From contig NC_015737.1 of NCBI RefSeq assembly GCF_000270305.1, positions 2,170,501 to 2,234,500 on the forward strand: 64,000 bases of DNA, written 5' to 3'. This document shows positions 1-6,585 of this stretch, one piece after another. The notes under the pieces are model-generated. The model was not told where the DNA came from and ran no database searches. It saw only the letters and a list, made by a program, of their open reading frames with translations. The position numbers and the translations under genes are program-made. Source of the stretch: Clostridium sp. SY8519 (GTDB lineage: Bacteria; Bacillota; Clostridia; Lachnospirales; Lachnospiraceae). The stretch's first letter is position 1, and each line of letters opens with the position of its first letter.

Positions 1-780
1 AGCCCTTCCCTGAAAAGAGTGACTGTCGGCAGCAGTCATGAGCTTTTTCAGTATTTTTCAGAGGATCTTGCCAATGTGACAAAAGATATTGCGGGGCATT
101 TCTATTCGGCAGGCAGTCAGGCTGACATTATGCCGGATGCGACACTGATCACGGCAAAGGGGAAACTTGACGGGGAAAGAGCCATTATCATCATCAGAAC
201 AGACCATAAGCCTGCACCGTTCAGCAGCGCCGCAAAGGATGACGTGCGTATTGTGTGAAGACAGCTTCTTCCGTCATCGCCGAAGGCAGATGAGGCGGTT
301 GTTGTCTGCTATGATTCACAGCGCGTGTTCATCATTGAAAAAAAGTATACCGTGGACGGAAAATCCGAAGCGATTCTTAACAGCTCGTGGATCCATGGTG
401 ATGCTTCAATGACGGACCGCCAGAAGGAAAATGCAGTAAAGAGGATCATCAGAAAGGTGCAGAAGGAAACGCAGGATGAAATGTATATTCCAAAGCTCAA
501 ATCAGTTCTTTCCCAGAATGCCGTTACTGAGTCTCCTGTGAACGTCAAGGAAGTCATCGAAGATGTCATTGGTCAGGAGGCTGATCAGTACATGAAGGCG
601 GAAGGCGTCGGAGAGAAGGATGAGATGCAGAACTATTCTGATTCTTCAAAAGTTACAGTCACCACCGATACGGGCATCAGAATCACTGCTGAGGCTGATG
701 ACGTTCTGAAAGGAAAAGATATCAGGATCGATGACGGAAAAATTATCATTTCCGGATTCAGTGAATACAAAATCAGCTGA
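1..780 (+). pseudogene. Nucleoid-associated protein (NdpA-like), 5' truncated by window, in-frame stop
   Basis: Reading frame 1 is open from the window edge to a TGA at 256-258 and continues in the same frame to 780. The two halves join naturally (…DDVRIV, stop, RQLLPSSPKADEAVVV…), so this is one gene with a nonsense codon rather than two genes. The charged, lysine-rich composition and the phrases KADEAVVV and RVFIIEKKYTVDG resemble the 37-kDa nucleoid-associated family often found on Firmicute mobile elements. About 260 residues are visible, against a usual length near 340, so the N-terminus lies outside the window. A downstream ATG at 325 could give a 151-residue fragment but has no clear ribosome binding site. 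The family call is from pattern recognition only. Confidence 0.55.
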
Positions 781-788
781 TGATTTTT

Positions 789-815
789 ATCGGGAACTCA
801 GTTCCCGATTTTTTT
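789..815 (+). terminator. Rho-independent terminator
   Basis: A 9-bp stem (ATCGGGAAC / GTTCCCGAT) with a TCA loop is followed by a run of T. It lies 9 bp after the stop of the nucleoid-associated-protein remnant. Confidence 0.85.
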
Positions 816-890
816 GTTTTTCATGGTTGAAGAAAAGCCTTCTGATGATCCATATTAAGGGCGACTAAAAGAAATAATGGAGGAAAATAT

Positions 891-1100
891 ATGAAAAAGA
901 ATTTTAAAGAATATATGGAAGGCTATGATGCAGCGTTAAAGCTGCATCATGAGGCATTCCACGCATACTGCATGGAGATGCGGGAAGCTGCTCCAACAGC
1001 AGTAAAGGAGGCCCTGCAGACAAACTACAGGACTCTGCTTCTTGCGATCAGGAAGCAGGAGCTTGATGATCTCAGGAAGGAGCAGAAGGGCAGGGGGTAA
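891..1100 (+). CDS. Small hypothetical protein, 69 aa
   Basis: I do not recognise this gene. A strong GGAGG sits 10 bp before the ATG, which supports real translation. The product is charged and predicted helical (MKKNFKEYMEGYDAALKLHH… ending in RKEQKGRG), with no membrane segment or metal motif. It lies between two other small genes on the same strand in AT-richer accessory DNA, so it may be part of a decayed or minimal mobile element. Confidence 0.55.
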   Translation: MKKNFKEYMEGYDAALKLHHEAFHAYCMEMREAAPTAVKEALQTNYRTLLLAIRKQELDDLRKEQKGRG

Positions 1101-1178
1101 CTCCTGCTTTTTTGTTTCCCCGTATGCAGAAAAAGGCTGATGCACCACTTCTGGTAGAATAGAAATAGGGAAGGGGAG

Positions 1179-1406
1179 ATGGATATGAATGCAATATCAG
1201 CCATTATCAGCGGACACTTTTCTGCAGGTGTATCCGCCGTACTCGTTCTGTCAGGAATCCTGGCGTATGCGGGGCTATATGTGATGTGCCCCGGAACGCT
1301 GCGTGATGCAGACACTGAAACGGAAAAAGAAAAGGCAGGAAGGAAAATAGCCGGAATTATATGTGCTCTGGTCACTATTCCGCTGCTTTTCGCACCTGTA
1401 TTCTGA
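1179..1406 (+). CDS. Small two-helix membrane protein, 75 aa
   Basis: The ATG is preceded by AAGGGGAG at a good distance. The product has two hydrophobic segments (roughly residues 5-33 and 54-74) separated by a charged stretch rich in D, E and K (residues 42-53), so a two-pass membrane topology is likely. I see no motif that gives a function. It lies in a run of small same-strand genes (891, 1179, 1466), each with its own ribosome binding site. Confidence 0.55.
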   Translation: MDMNAISAIISGHFSAGVSAVLVLSGILAYAGLYVMCPGTLRDADTETEKEKAGRKIAGIICALVTIPLLFAPVF

Positions 1407-1465
1407 AAAAAAGGAAGAAAAAGAATATGCTATAATAGAAATAGCAAAAGAGGAGGACCAAAAAA

Positions 1466-1801
1466 ATGGAAAAGAAATTTACTGTAAAAAGACCTAATGT
1501 AAGATATGTTGCTACAAAATTTTTTCTTGACGGTGATAACATCGTTGCATGTGCGTCGCTGATTGATGAGCTTGAACAGATCACGCTTGATGAAGCGGCT
1601 GACATCGTGTTTGTTCAGGACAGTACGCCGGCTGTTGAAAATTACCATAACTATCATGGCAGAAGAACTGCGATCATCAGATGCCACAGACCTGAAGAAA
1701 AGACATATCAGTACAGTGCCGAGGAAACAGCACGCCGTCTTCATATGACTGATATGACATTTGTGAAGGCGAGCGGGAAAACTGTAGAGATCCAGTATTA
1801 G
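1466..1801 (+). CDS. Hypothetical protein, 111 aa
   Basis: A strong GAGGAGG lies 8 bp before the ATG. The product is soluble and mixed alpha/beta in appearance (MEKKFTVKRPNVRYVATKFF…), with a Tyr/His-rich patch ENYHNYHGRR near the middle. I recognise no family. A TATAAT-like hexamer at 1430 (in ctataatag) about 30 bp upstream may be its -10, so it could be transcribed alone. Confidence 0.6.
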   Translation: MEKKFTVKRPNVRYVATKFFLDGDNIVACASLIDELEQITLDEAADIVFVQDSTPAVENYHNYHGRRTAIIRCHRPEEKTYQYSAEETARRLHMTDMTFVKASGKTVEIQY

Positions 1802-1822
1802 GCCAAAAAAACAGGAGCAGGG

Positions 1823-1848
1823 AGCAGGGATCTCTGCTTTACTTTTTT
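1823..1848 (+). terminator. Probable terminator
   Basis: AGCAG…CTGCT around a GGGATCT core is followed by TTTACTTTTTT, just after the 111-aa gene. The stem is short, so the call is tentative. Confidence 0.4.
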
Positions 1849-1936
1849 GGAAATAGAAAAAGCGGACAGATGAGCCCGCTTCTTCTTTCAGCATTGAAGA
1901 GGAGATGACAGACGCCAGCTCCGAGTAGACCGAAGT

Positions 1937-2487
1937 CTACTTCACGCCATAGGCGGTCTTCACGAAGAACGGCTTACGCCGACTGTGGCCATAGAAGACC
2001 ATATCCTCCCAGAACTTGACGTTTCTGGTGATTATGCCCTCTATGCGCGTGCAGGCGATAGGGCCTTTCCGCCAGTCATGGCGGTTGTTTCTATCGTACA
2101 GCCTGCCCGACACGCCTTTCGGCAGATCCTCCGTAATGCCCCAGTCGCATTTTGACCAGCTGAGGTGCTCGACCAGATAGCCAAGCTCCTTTCCGTTTGA
2201 GCCGTGCAGAAGATGATCGCCAATCATTCTACACAGCTCAGATGAAGAGACGCCGTCGATTGACGACGATTTACTAGGGAAAATGATTTTTTAAGATCAT
2301 CATCCCATTCGCCCTTCGTAATTCTCTCACGGAGGTATTTATTGGACACGCCAAGGTGTTTCTCCTCAACGTGTTCAATAAACTGGGCGTCCATCCCAGC
2401 CTTAAAATCCACGATTGCGTCGTGGATATTAGGTTCGAATGCTTCCTCTCTTAATGTTTGTGTATTTAATGCTCTTTTTGTTTCCAT
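1937..2487 (-). pseudogene. Orphan gene split by a -1 base change in an A-run
   Basis: The start at 2487 is well supported: AAGGAGG lies 8 bp upstream. The first frame runs METKRALNTQ… to …DDDLKK and then into an unlikely tail ending at 2224. If one A is added to the A6 run (T6 at 2288-2293 on the plus strand), the protein continues …KKIIFPSKSSSIDGVSSSEL… without a break to 1937, giving about 183 residues. The continuation frame is protein-like well before the ATG at 2227, which argues for one broken gene over two genes with an ATGA overlap. The C-terminal part is basic and aromatic (FWEDMVFYGHSRRKPFFVK). I do not recognise the family. Confidence 0.5.
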
Positions 2488-2530
2488 ATCGACAACCTCC
2501 TTCTTTTCTACTTTTTTTAATTTAAAACAG

Positions 2531-2558
2531 AAGGCTGTCGAAAAGAATCGGCAGCCTT
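2531..2558. repeat. Inverted repeat next to the CRISPR remnant
   Basis: AAGGCTGTCG and CGGCAGCCTT form a 10-bp stem (one G-T pair) around an 8-nt loop. It sits between the start of the minus-strand orphan gene and the first CRISPR-like repeat, so it could be a terminator for leftward transcription or part of a leader. Confidence 0.5.
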
Positions 2559-2562
2559 GAAG

Positions 2563-2652
2563 GTAATTCCCGCGTGAGCGGGGATGATCCCGAGCGGTAT
2601 GCGGACGGGAAGAAGCTTAGCGAGTAATTCCCGCGCGAGCGGGGGTGATCCC
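2563..2652 (+). CRISPR. Two-repeat type I-E-like CRISPR remnant
   Basis: Two 29-bp units (2563-2591 and 2624-2652) start GTAATTCCCGCG and end GATCCC, with an inner GC-rich palindrome (CCCGC…GCGGG). They differ at 2 positions and flank exactly one 32-bp spacer (2592-2623). The 29/32 geometry and the sequence form match type I-E repeats such as the E. coli GAGTTCCCCGC type. The second copy carries the changes, as expected for a terminal degenerate repeat. No cas gene is visible within the window. With only two units, chance or a solitary mobile repeat cannot be excluded. Confidence 0.6.
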
Positions 2653-2723
2653 GATCGGATTTTCTGTTTTCTGATTTCTCGGATCAGCTCCGTAAGTGTA
2701 GACATAAAAGAAAAATTCGTGAG

Positions 2724-2752
2724 TTGACGCGAAGCGTCTCGTTTTGTATACT
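2724..2752 (+). promoter_or_regulatory. Promoter with overlapping dyad for the 56-aa gene
   Basis: TTGACG (2724-2729), a 17-bp spacer and TATACT (2747-2752) form a near-consensus sigma-A promoter. A perfect dyad GACGC-GAA-GCGTC (2726-2738) overlaps the -35 box, which suggests a repressor site. Confidence 0.65.
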
Positions 2753-2837
2753 ATTTATATAAGGGGACATGGGAGGAAAACTTCTGGTTCTCGGGAGCAA
2801 TTTTGAGTTATGAAACATGTAGAAGGGAGAGAAGCAT

Positions 2838-3008
2838 ATGGCGGCAATTATTGGAGTATTGATCTGGCTGATCTGTTTGATTCTGGTTATCTATCTGACG
2901 CACAAGAAAAATCGTTCGATGGTCGGCATGGTAATTTTCGCAGTCTTTTTGCCGGTTATTGCGTTGATCGTAATATTGTGTATGAAACCGATTCCCCGGG
3001 TGGAGTAA
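2838..3008 (+). CDS. Small two-helix membrane protein, 56 aa
   Basis: This short frame (MAAIIGVLIWLICLIL… to …MKPIPRVE) is preceded by AAGGGAG 8 bp before the ATG and by the promoter at 2724. It has two strong hydrophobic segments (residues 3-19 and 29-49) separated by a basic loop THKKNRS, so a two-pass membrane peptide is expected. The overlapping 74-aa frame at 2810-3034 lacks such features. No function can be assigned; size and isolation would fit a stress-induced small membrane protein or a toxin-like peptide, but I see no antitoxin. Confidence 0.6.
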   Translation: MAAIIGVLIWLICLILVIYLTHKKNRSMVGMVIFAVFLPVIALIVILCMKPIPRVE

Positions 3009-3060
3009 GCCTGCAGTTTCGTCATGGTAAATAATCAGGGTAAATAATTAACGAGCGGTT

Positions 3061-3104
3061 CCTCTCGTCTGAATGATTTTTTCATTCAGGCGGGAGGATT
3101 TTTT
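3061..3104 (+). terminator. Rho-independent terminator
   Basis: A long imperfect stem (CCTCTCGTCTGAATGA paired with TCATTCAGGCGGGAGG) with a T-rich loop is followed by ATTTTTT. It ends the small membrane protein transcript before the convergent radical SAM gene. Confidence 0.8.
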
Positions 3105-3129
3105 ATCCTGCAGCGGACGCATGCTGCGC

Positions 3130-3999
3130 TTACAGTGCCCGCCAGGATTCCTTCCGGTAGCCCTTATGGGCCCGGATATCCGCAAGACGCGCAAGCATGG
3201 CGGGAATGTCGTCGTTCAGTGTCCCTTTCAGCATCATATAGTTGGAGGCGTGATTCGAACGGAAGACGGTGCCCGGCGCGTCGACTTTCCGGAGAAAGAG
3301 TTCCATTTCATCCACCAGTTCCTCCGGTTTCAGCAGTTCCATCTGTCCGGATGCAAGCTCCTGCCGGATCGGCGCTGCGGGATCCAGCATCAGTGTGAGA
3401 AAGCCGACGTATTCCGGACGGATTCCGCTGATTAAGCGGGCAGAAGCAACTGCGTGCTCTTCGATCCGGGCACGTCCGCCCAGGCCGGAGATGAGCGTGA
3501 CAGAGACGGCAATGCCGGACTGGCGGAGGCGCAGGCCGGCAGCCAGGATTTCGTCGGAAGATACGCCTTTGTGAATCCGGGACAGGACCGTGTCATCACC
3601 GGATTCGGCTCCCATATATACCATGGCGAGGCCGGCAGAGCGCAGCTGCTTCAGTTCGTCAGGCGTTTTTCGGAGCACATCGGCAGGGGTGCCGTATGAA
3701 GTGATCCGCTCCGCGGAAGGGAAGTGCTGCTTTAATTCTTTCAGGATTTCCAGCAGTGTTTCCGTGGGAAGAATGAGCGCGTCCCCGTCTGCCAGAAAAA
3801 TGCGTCGGAAGATATCGCCATAGGCGGCAGCTGTTTCATGGATATCTTTCCGGATTTCTTCCAGGGTACGGATTCGGAAGTTTTTTGCTTTGTACATGGT
3901 GCAGAAGGTGCACTGGTTGTGCGCGCATCCGATGGTTACCTGCAGAATCAGGCTTCTGGCTTCGCTGGGCGGCCGGTAGACAATTCCTTCATAATTCAT
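3130..3999 (-). CDS. Radical SAM protein, 289 aa
   Basis: The motif GCAHNQCTFCTMYK (around residues 24-37) has the cluster-binding cysteines in a C-x4-C-x2-C arrangement. This variant is seen in a widespread clostridial radical SAM family of unknown substrate. The rest follows a radical SAM TIM barrel: a GD(A)-like strand FLADGDAL, then MGAESGDD and LISGLGG. No accessory cluster or cobalamin domain is apparent. The C-terminus (FRSNHASNYMMLKGTLN) is typical of the same family. The gene stands alone, with tandem hairpins at 4086-4250 upstream that isolate it from the phloretin hydrolase gene. The reaction is unknown. Confidence 0.85.
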   Translation of the reverse strand: MNYEGIVYRPPSEARSLILQVTIGCAHNQCTFCTMYKAKNFRIRTLEEIRKDIHETAAAYGDIFRRIFLADGDALILPTETLLEILKELKQHFPSAERITSYGTPADVLRKTPDELKQLRSAGLAMVYMGAESGDDTVLSRIHKGVSSDEILAAGLRLRQSGIAVSVTLISGLGGRARIEEHAVASARLISGIRPEYVGFLTLMLDPAAPIRQELASGQMELLKPEELVDEMELFLRKVDAPGTVFRSNHASNYMMLKGTLNDDIPAMLARLADIRAHKGYRKESWRAL

Positions 4000-4085
4000 A
4001 GCTGTGCTCTCCTGTGGCTGCGGGATTGTAAATTCCGTAAAATACGTTTGCCGCTATCATACCACGGATGGAGGAGCATTTCAAA

Positions 4086-4250
4086 AAGCGGGACTGCTGC
4101 ATGGGCACAGCAGTTCCGCTTTTTACAGGAAACGGGGCAGCTGCATGGGCACAGCAGTTCCGTTTTTACAGGAAACGGGGCAGCTGCATGGGCACAGCAG
4201 CTCCGTTTTTTACAGGAAACGGGGCCGCCGCGCAGTGCGGCAGCCCCGTC
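4086..4250. repeat. Tandem 43-44 bp repeats forming successive terminator hairpins
   Basis: The core TGCATGGGCACAGCAG recurs at 4098, 4142 and 4185 (period 44 then 43). Each copy makes a stem flanked by A and T runs, the first being AGCGGGACTGCTG paired with CAGCAGTTCCGCT. A fourth, GC-rich hairpin (ACGGGGCCGCCGC / GCGGCAGCCCCGT, 4218-4248) lies closest to the phloretin hydrolase stop. Because they carry T runs on both strands, they probably act as a stacked, bidirectional terminator after the leftward hydrolase transcript. Confidence 0.7.
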
Positions 4251-4294
4251 CCGGTGTAAGAATCGAATGGAAGGGTATCGTCGGAGCAAAGAAC

Positions 4295-5116
4295 TCAGAC
4301 TGCCCAGTGATCTTTCTCTTCTGCATACAGGTCTGGAAGGATTTTTGCCAGATTGGAGAATTCCTTCACATTGTGGTTCAGCAGGCAGTAAGGCCCCGCA
4401 TCCGGAACAGTGAAGCCGTCCGGGATGGTTTTGACTGCTTTGCCGTTGTCGTCAATGGTGTAACCGAACCAGAAGCGGGAGCGGAGTTCGGATCCGCCTT
4501 CCGCAGGACGGAGGAAGTGGGTCATCACCACATCCAGATCCGGGGTCTGATCATCCCCGACAATGGTGGTTTTCGCGCAGACCAGTGTACTGCAGGCGTC
4601 GGTATCGATTTTGCTTTCATCATAACCCAGTTCCGAAGGGCGTTTGAACGCGATGATCAGCATGCCTGCGCCGCCCGGCAGCCCGATGTCTTCCCAGATA
4701 TGGTGCACGCTTCCCCAGTGGCGTTCCCGCATGGATTTGGTCATATCCAGCGCCCGGGCCGGATCTTCCAGATAAACATCATAGTGGTCTTCGTTGTTCC
4801 AGCAGGCATAGCGCAGCCGGTCAATGGGGTGCCATGCAAACCACCAGTCGAACATTTCTCCGGTTGTATTCGGGAAAAAGGTCTTGTTGGCGATGACCGC
4901 CGTGCCGTTTTCCAGCTTCCACCAGCCGAATTCTCCCGGAAGGTAACCCGGCAGGAACAGATCGTTGCGGTCTTCGATCCGCGGCGCTGTAGCTGGATCC
5001 AGGGGTTCTTTGGTGATCTGGCTGTATTTTTCCTGTTCGCCCCAGTATCCGTCGGCAGCATAGAATTTATAGTATGATTTCTGCTTGTCAGCATTGGTGC
5101 AGGGTACTTTGCTCAT
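4295..5116 (-). CDS. phy: Phloretin hydrolase-like C-C hydrolase (DAPG hydrolase PhlG family), 273 aa
   Basis: Members cleave a carbon-carbon bond next to a phloroglucinol ring: phloretin gives phloroglucinol plus 3-(4-hydroxyphenyl)propionate, and PhlG acts on 2,4-diacetylphloroglucinol. The expected metal ligands are present: His96 in FAWHP, Glu142 in HHIWED, and His248/Glu252 in HNVKE. A length of 273 aa (about 31 kDa) fits the 30-kDa subunit described for Eubacterium ramulus. The start is the ATG at 5116, 6 bp after GGAGG; an upstream in-frame ATG at 5185 would fall inside the -35 box. The gene follows a LysR gene and has its own promoter (5157-5185) and operator-like dyad. It is probably cytosolic. 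Phloretin versus another acylphloroglucinol as substrate is inference. Confidence 0.85.
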   Translation of the reverse strand: MSKVPCTNADKQKSYYKFYAADGYWGEQEKYSQITKEPLDPATAPRIEDRNDLFLPGYLPGEFGWWKLENGTAVIANKTFFPNTTGEMFDWWFAWHPIDRLRYACWNNEDHYDVYLEDPARALDMTKSMRERHWGSVHHIWEDIGLPGGAGMLIIAFKRPSELGYDESKIDTDACSTLVCAKTTIVGDDQTPDLDVVMTHFLRPAEGGSELRSRFWFGYTIDDNGKAVKTIPDGFTVPDAGPYCLLNHNVKEFSNLAKILPDLYAEEKDHWAV

Positions 5117-5156
5117 GGTGTCCTCCTTTTTACACTTCTCCTGTTTTGTTAGTTTC

Positions 5157-5185
5157 AGTATAAAATGGGGCAGCTTCAGTGACAA
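5157..5185 (-). promoter_or_regulatory. Promoter of the phloretin hydrolase gene
   Basis: On the minus strand TTGTCA (5185-5180), a 17-bp spacer and TATACT (5162-5157) precede the start codon by about 40 bp. Confidence 0.75.
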
Positions 5186-5202
5186 ATGAAAAAACGGGAA
5201 GA

Positions 5203-5225
5203 TATTTATAACGGATAGTTATAAA
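5203..5225 (-). promoter_or_regulatory. Operator-like dyad upstream of the phloretin hydrolase promoter
   Basis: TTTATAAC-TATCC-GTTATAAA is a perfect 8-bp dyad, and its inner TAAC…GTTA contains a T-N11-A LysR box. It begins 40 bp upstream of the -35 box, the usual place for a LysR activator. Related elements lie at 6314 (MFS gene) and 31984 (LVIVD gene) at 39 bp from their -35 boxes. Confidence 0.65.
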
Positions 5226-5298
5226 TAAACATAAACGAATCGAAAGAATGAAAACAAAGGAGATCGGTGCTGCAATTGCACGGGCAGATCCAGCGTGT

Positions 5299-6249
5299 TT
5301 ATTCTGCTTCAGCGGGAGCGTTTTTGTTTTCCGAAGGAAGATCCGGGAGCAGGTCAAGGAAGTATTGCAGACTCTGTTTCCGGTTCTCTGGATCCCAGAC
5401 GCAGATAATGCCGCCAAACTGATCTTCAATCCGCAGTTTTACCATATCCATTTGGTCCGTGGAATAGTCGAAGTAGTTGTCGGCCAGCAGGATGGCGTGA
5501 GATGAGGTGAAAAGATACCGGATGTCATAGGCATTGCGGAAGGTATAGCCGATCTGCGGTGTTTTCCGGAAGCGGGCCAGCCGTTCCGTGAGATCCTGCA
5601 GATAGTACTGGCCGTCTTCGTGGGTGATGATCTGGACCATGGGTTCGTCAGCAAAATCCGGTGTGGTGACGGAGGTTTTTGCGGCTAGAGGGTGAGTTTT
5701 GGACAGGAGCAGATACATATGGTCGAAAGCTGCATATCGATATGGGAGATGCAGCGTATTGATGTAGAAACGTTCAAAGTCCGGTATCAGGATCAGGTCA
5801 TATTTCTGCGCAGAGGCCAGGTCTCTTTCCAGATTGGTCATATAGTCAAACTCATAGGTCAGATGGATTTCCGGATGCAGTTCCTGCATACGGCGAATCA
5901 GGGGATGAAAATAGAGATCGGGCCGGGCGGTGCTCAGCACGCCAAGGGAGAGGGTATGATTGTTTGCTTCCAGTAGACGGCAGGTTTGCAGATAAGAGCG
6001 GTCCATTTGACCGATCAGCGGTTTCCAGGCGTCATACAGCATCTGGCCAGCTTCGGTAAGGGCGTGGGAGCGCGTGGTGCGGGTAAACAGGCGCAGATTC
6101 AGATTTTTTTCCATTTTGGCAATGCTTTTGCTGACTGCCGGCTGTGTCATATGGAGCACTTCGCCGGCACGGGCAAATCCGTTTGCGTCGACGACAGTAA
6201 GGAAAATATTGATCTGCTGAAGAGTCAGTGTGGAGAGCGCGTTATGCAT
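5299..6249 (-). CDS. LysR-family regulator, 316 aa
   Basis: The N-terminal winged helix (about residues 5-65: LQQINIFLTVVDANGFARAGEVLHMTQPAVSKSI) is followed by a periplasmic-binding-like effector domain, and the length is typical of LysR proteins. The ATG at 6249 has AAAGGA upstream. The gene lies between the phloretin hydrolase (same strand, downstream) and a divergent MFS transporter. Both of these carry a related dyad at the same distance from -35, so this protein is the natural candidate to sense a flavonoid or phloroglucinol intermediate and activate both. The effector is inference. The C-terminus (LPSENKNAPAEAE) is a short polar tail. Confidence 0.85.
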   Translation of the reverse strand: MHNALSTLTLQQINIFLTVVDANGFARAGEVLHMTQPAVSKSIAKMEKNLNLRLFTRTTRSHALTEAGQMLYDAWKPLIGQMDRSYLQTCRLLEANNHTLSLGVLSTARPDLYFHPLIRRMQELHPEIHLTYEFDYMTNLERDLASAQKYDLILIPDFERFYINTLHLPYRYAAFDHMYLLLSKTHPLAAKTSVTTPDFADEPMVQIITHEDGQYYLQDLTERLARFRKTPQIGYTFRNAYDIRYLFTSSHAILLADNYFDYSTDQMDMVKLRIEDQFGGIICVWDPENRKQSLQYFLDLLPDLPSENKNAPAEAE

Positions 6250-6313
6250 GGGTATCCTTTCGTTTTGGCAAAAGAATCAGCGGTTTCTAAGATAGATTTT
6301 ACCATAAAATATA

Positions 6314-6336
6314 TTGATAACCAACAGGAATAAATG
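6314..6336 (+). promoter_or_regulatory. Degenerate copy of the hydrolase operator upstream of the MFS gene
   Basis: TTGATAACCAACAGGAATAA matches the hydrolase dyad element at about 16 of 23 positions when the full 23 bp are aligned. It starts 39 bp upstream of the MFS -35 box, against 40 bp for the hydrolase. Confidence 0.5.
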
Positions 6337-6352
6337 TGGAGAATTAAGTTAT

Positions 6353-6381
6353 TTGACGGTGAAAGGGGCAGAAATTATAGT
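6353..6381 (+). promoter_or_regulatory. Promoter of the MFS transporter gene
   Basis: TTGACG (6353-6358), a 17-bp spacer and TATAGT (6376-6381). The segment GTTATTTGACG is identical to that of the LVIVD gene promoter at 32018-32028. The predicted leader is about 200 nt; the rest of the 336-bp LysR/MFS gap shows no other clear element. Confidence 0.75.
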
Positions 6382-6585
6382 GAAATCATACAGAAACTTG
6401 CTGTTGAATCGAACGGAATCTGCTGATTTGTTAAAGAAATGTTGTGTAAAGGGAAACGTCCTGCATAGTAACAGTAAGAGGCGAAAAGGAGGTGCGGCAC
6501 AATCCCTCCGGGTGATACACGCAGGCAGCAGGCAGCGATCCTCAGCGGGAGATTCCATACGTTTCAGTGAAGGGAGAGAAATGGT

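Noticed and set aside
256..258. TGA as a selenocysteine codon
   Set aside because: No bacterial SECIS-like hairpin was seen right after the codon and the family is not a redox enzyme, so a nonsense mutation is simpler.
2810..3034. 74-aa plus-strand frame
   Set aside because: It overlaps the 56-aa membrane frame in another phase, has no ribosome binding site at its ATG and has unnatural composition.
4004..5077. 357-aa frame antisense to the phloretin hydrolase
   Set aside because: It is a shadow frame: it runs through the tandem terminators and the complementary strand of a clearly conserved gene.
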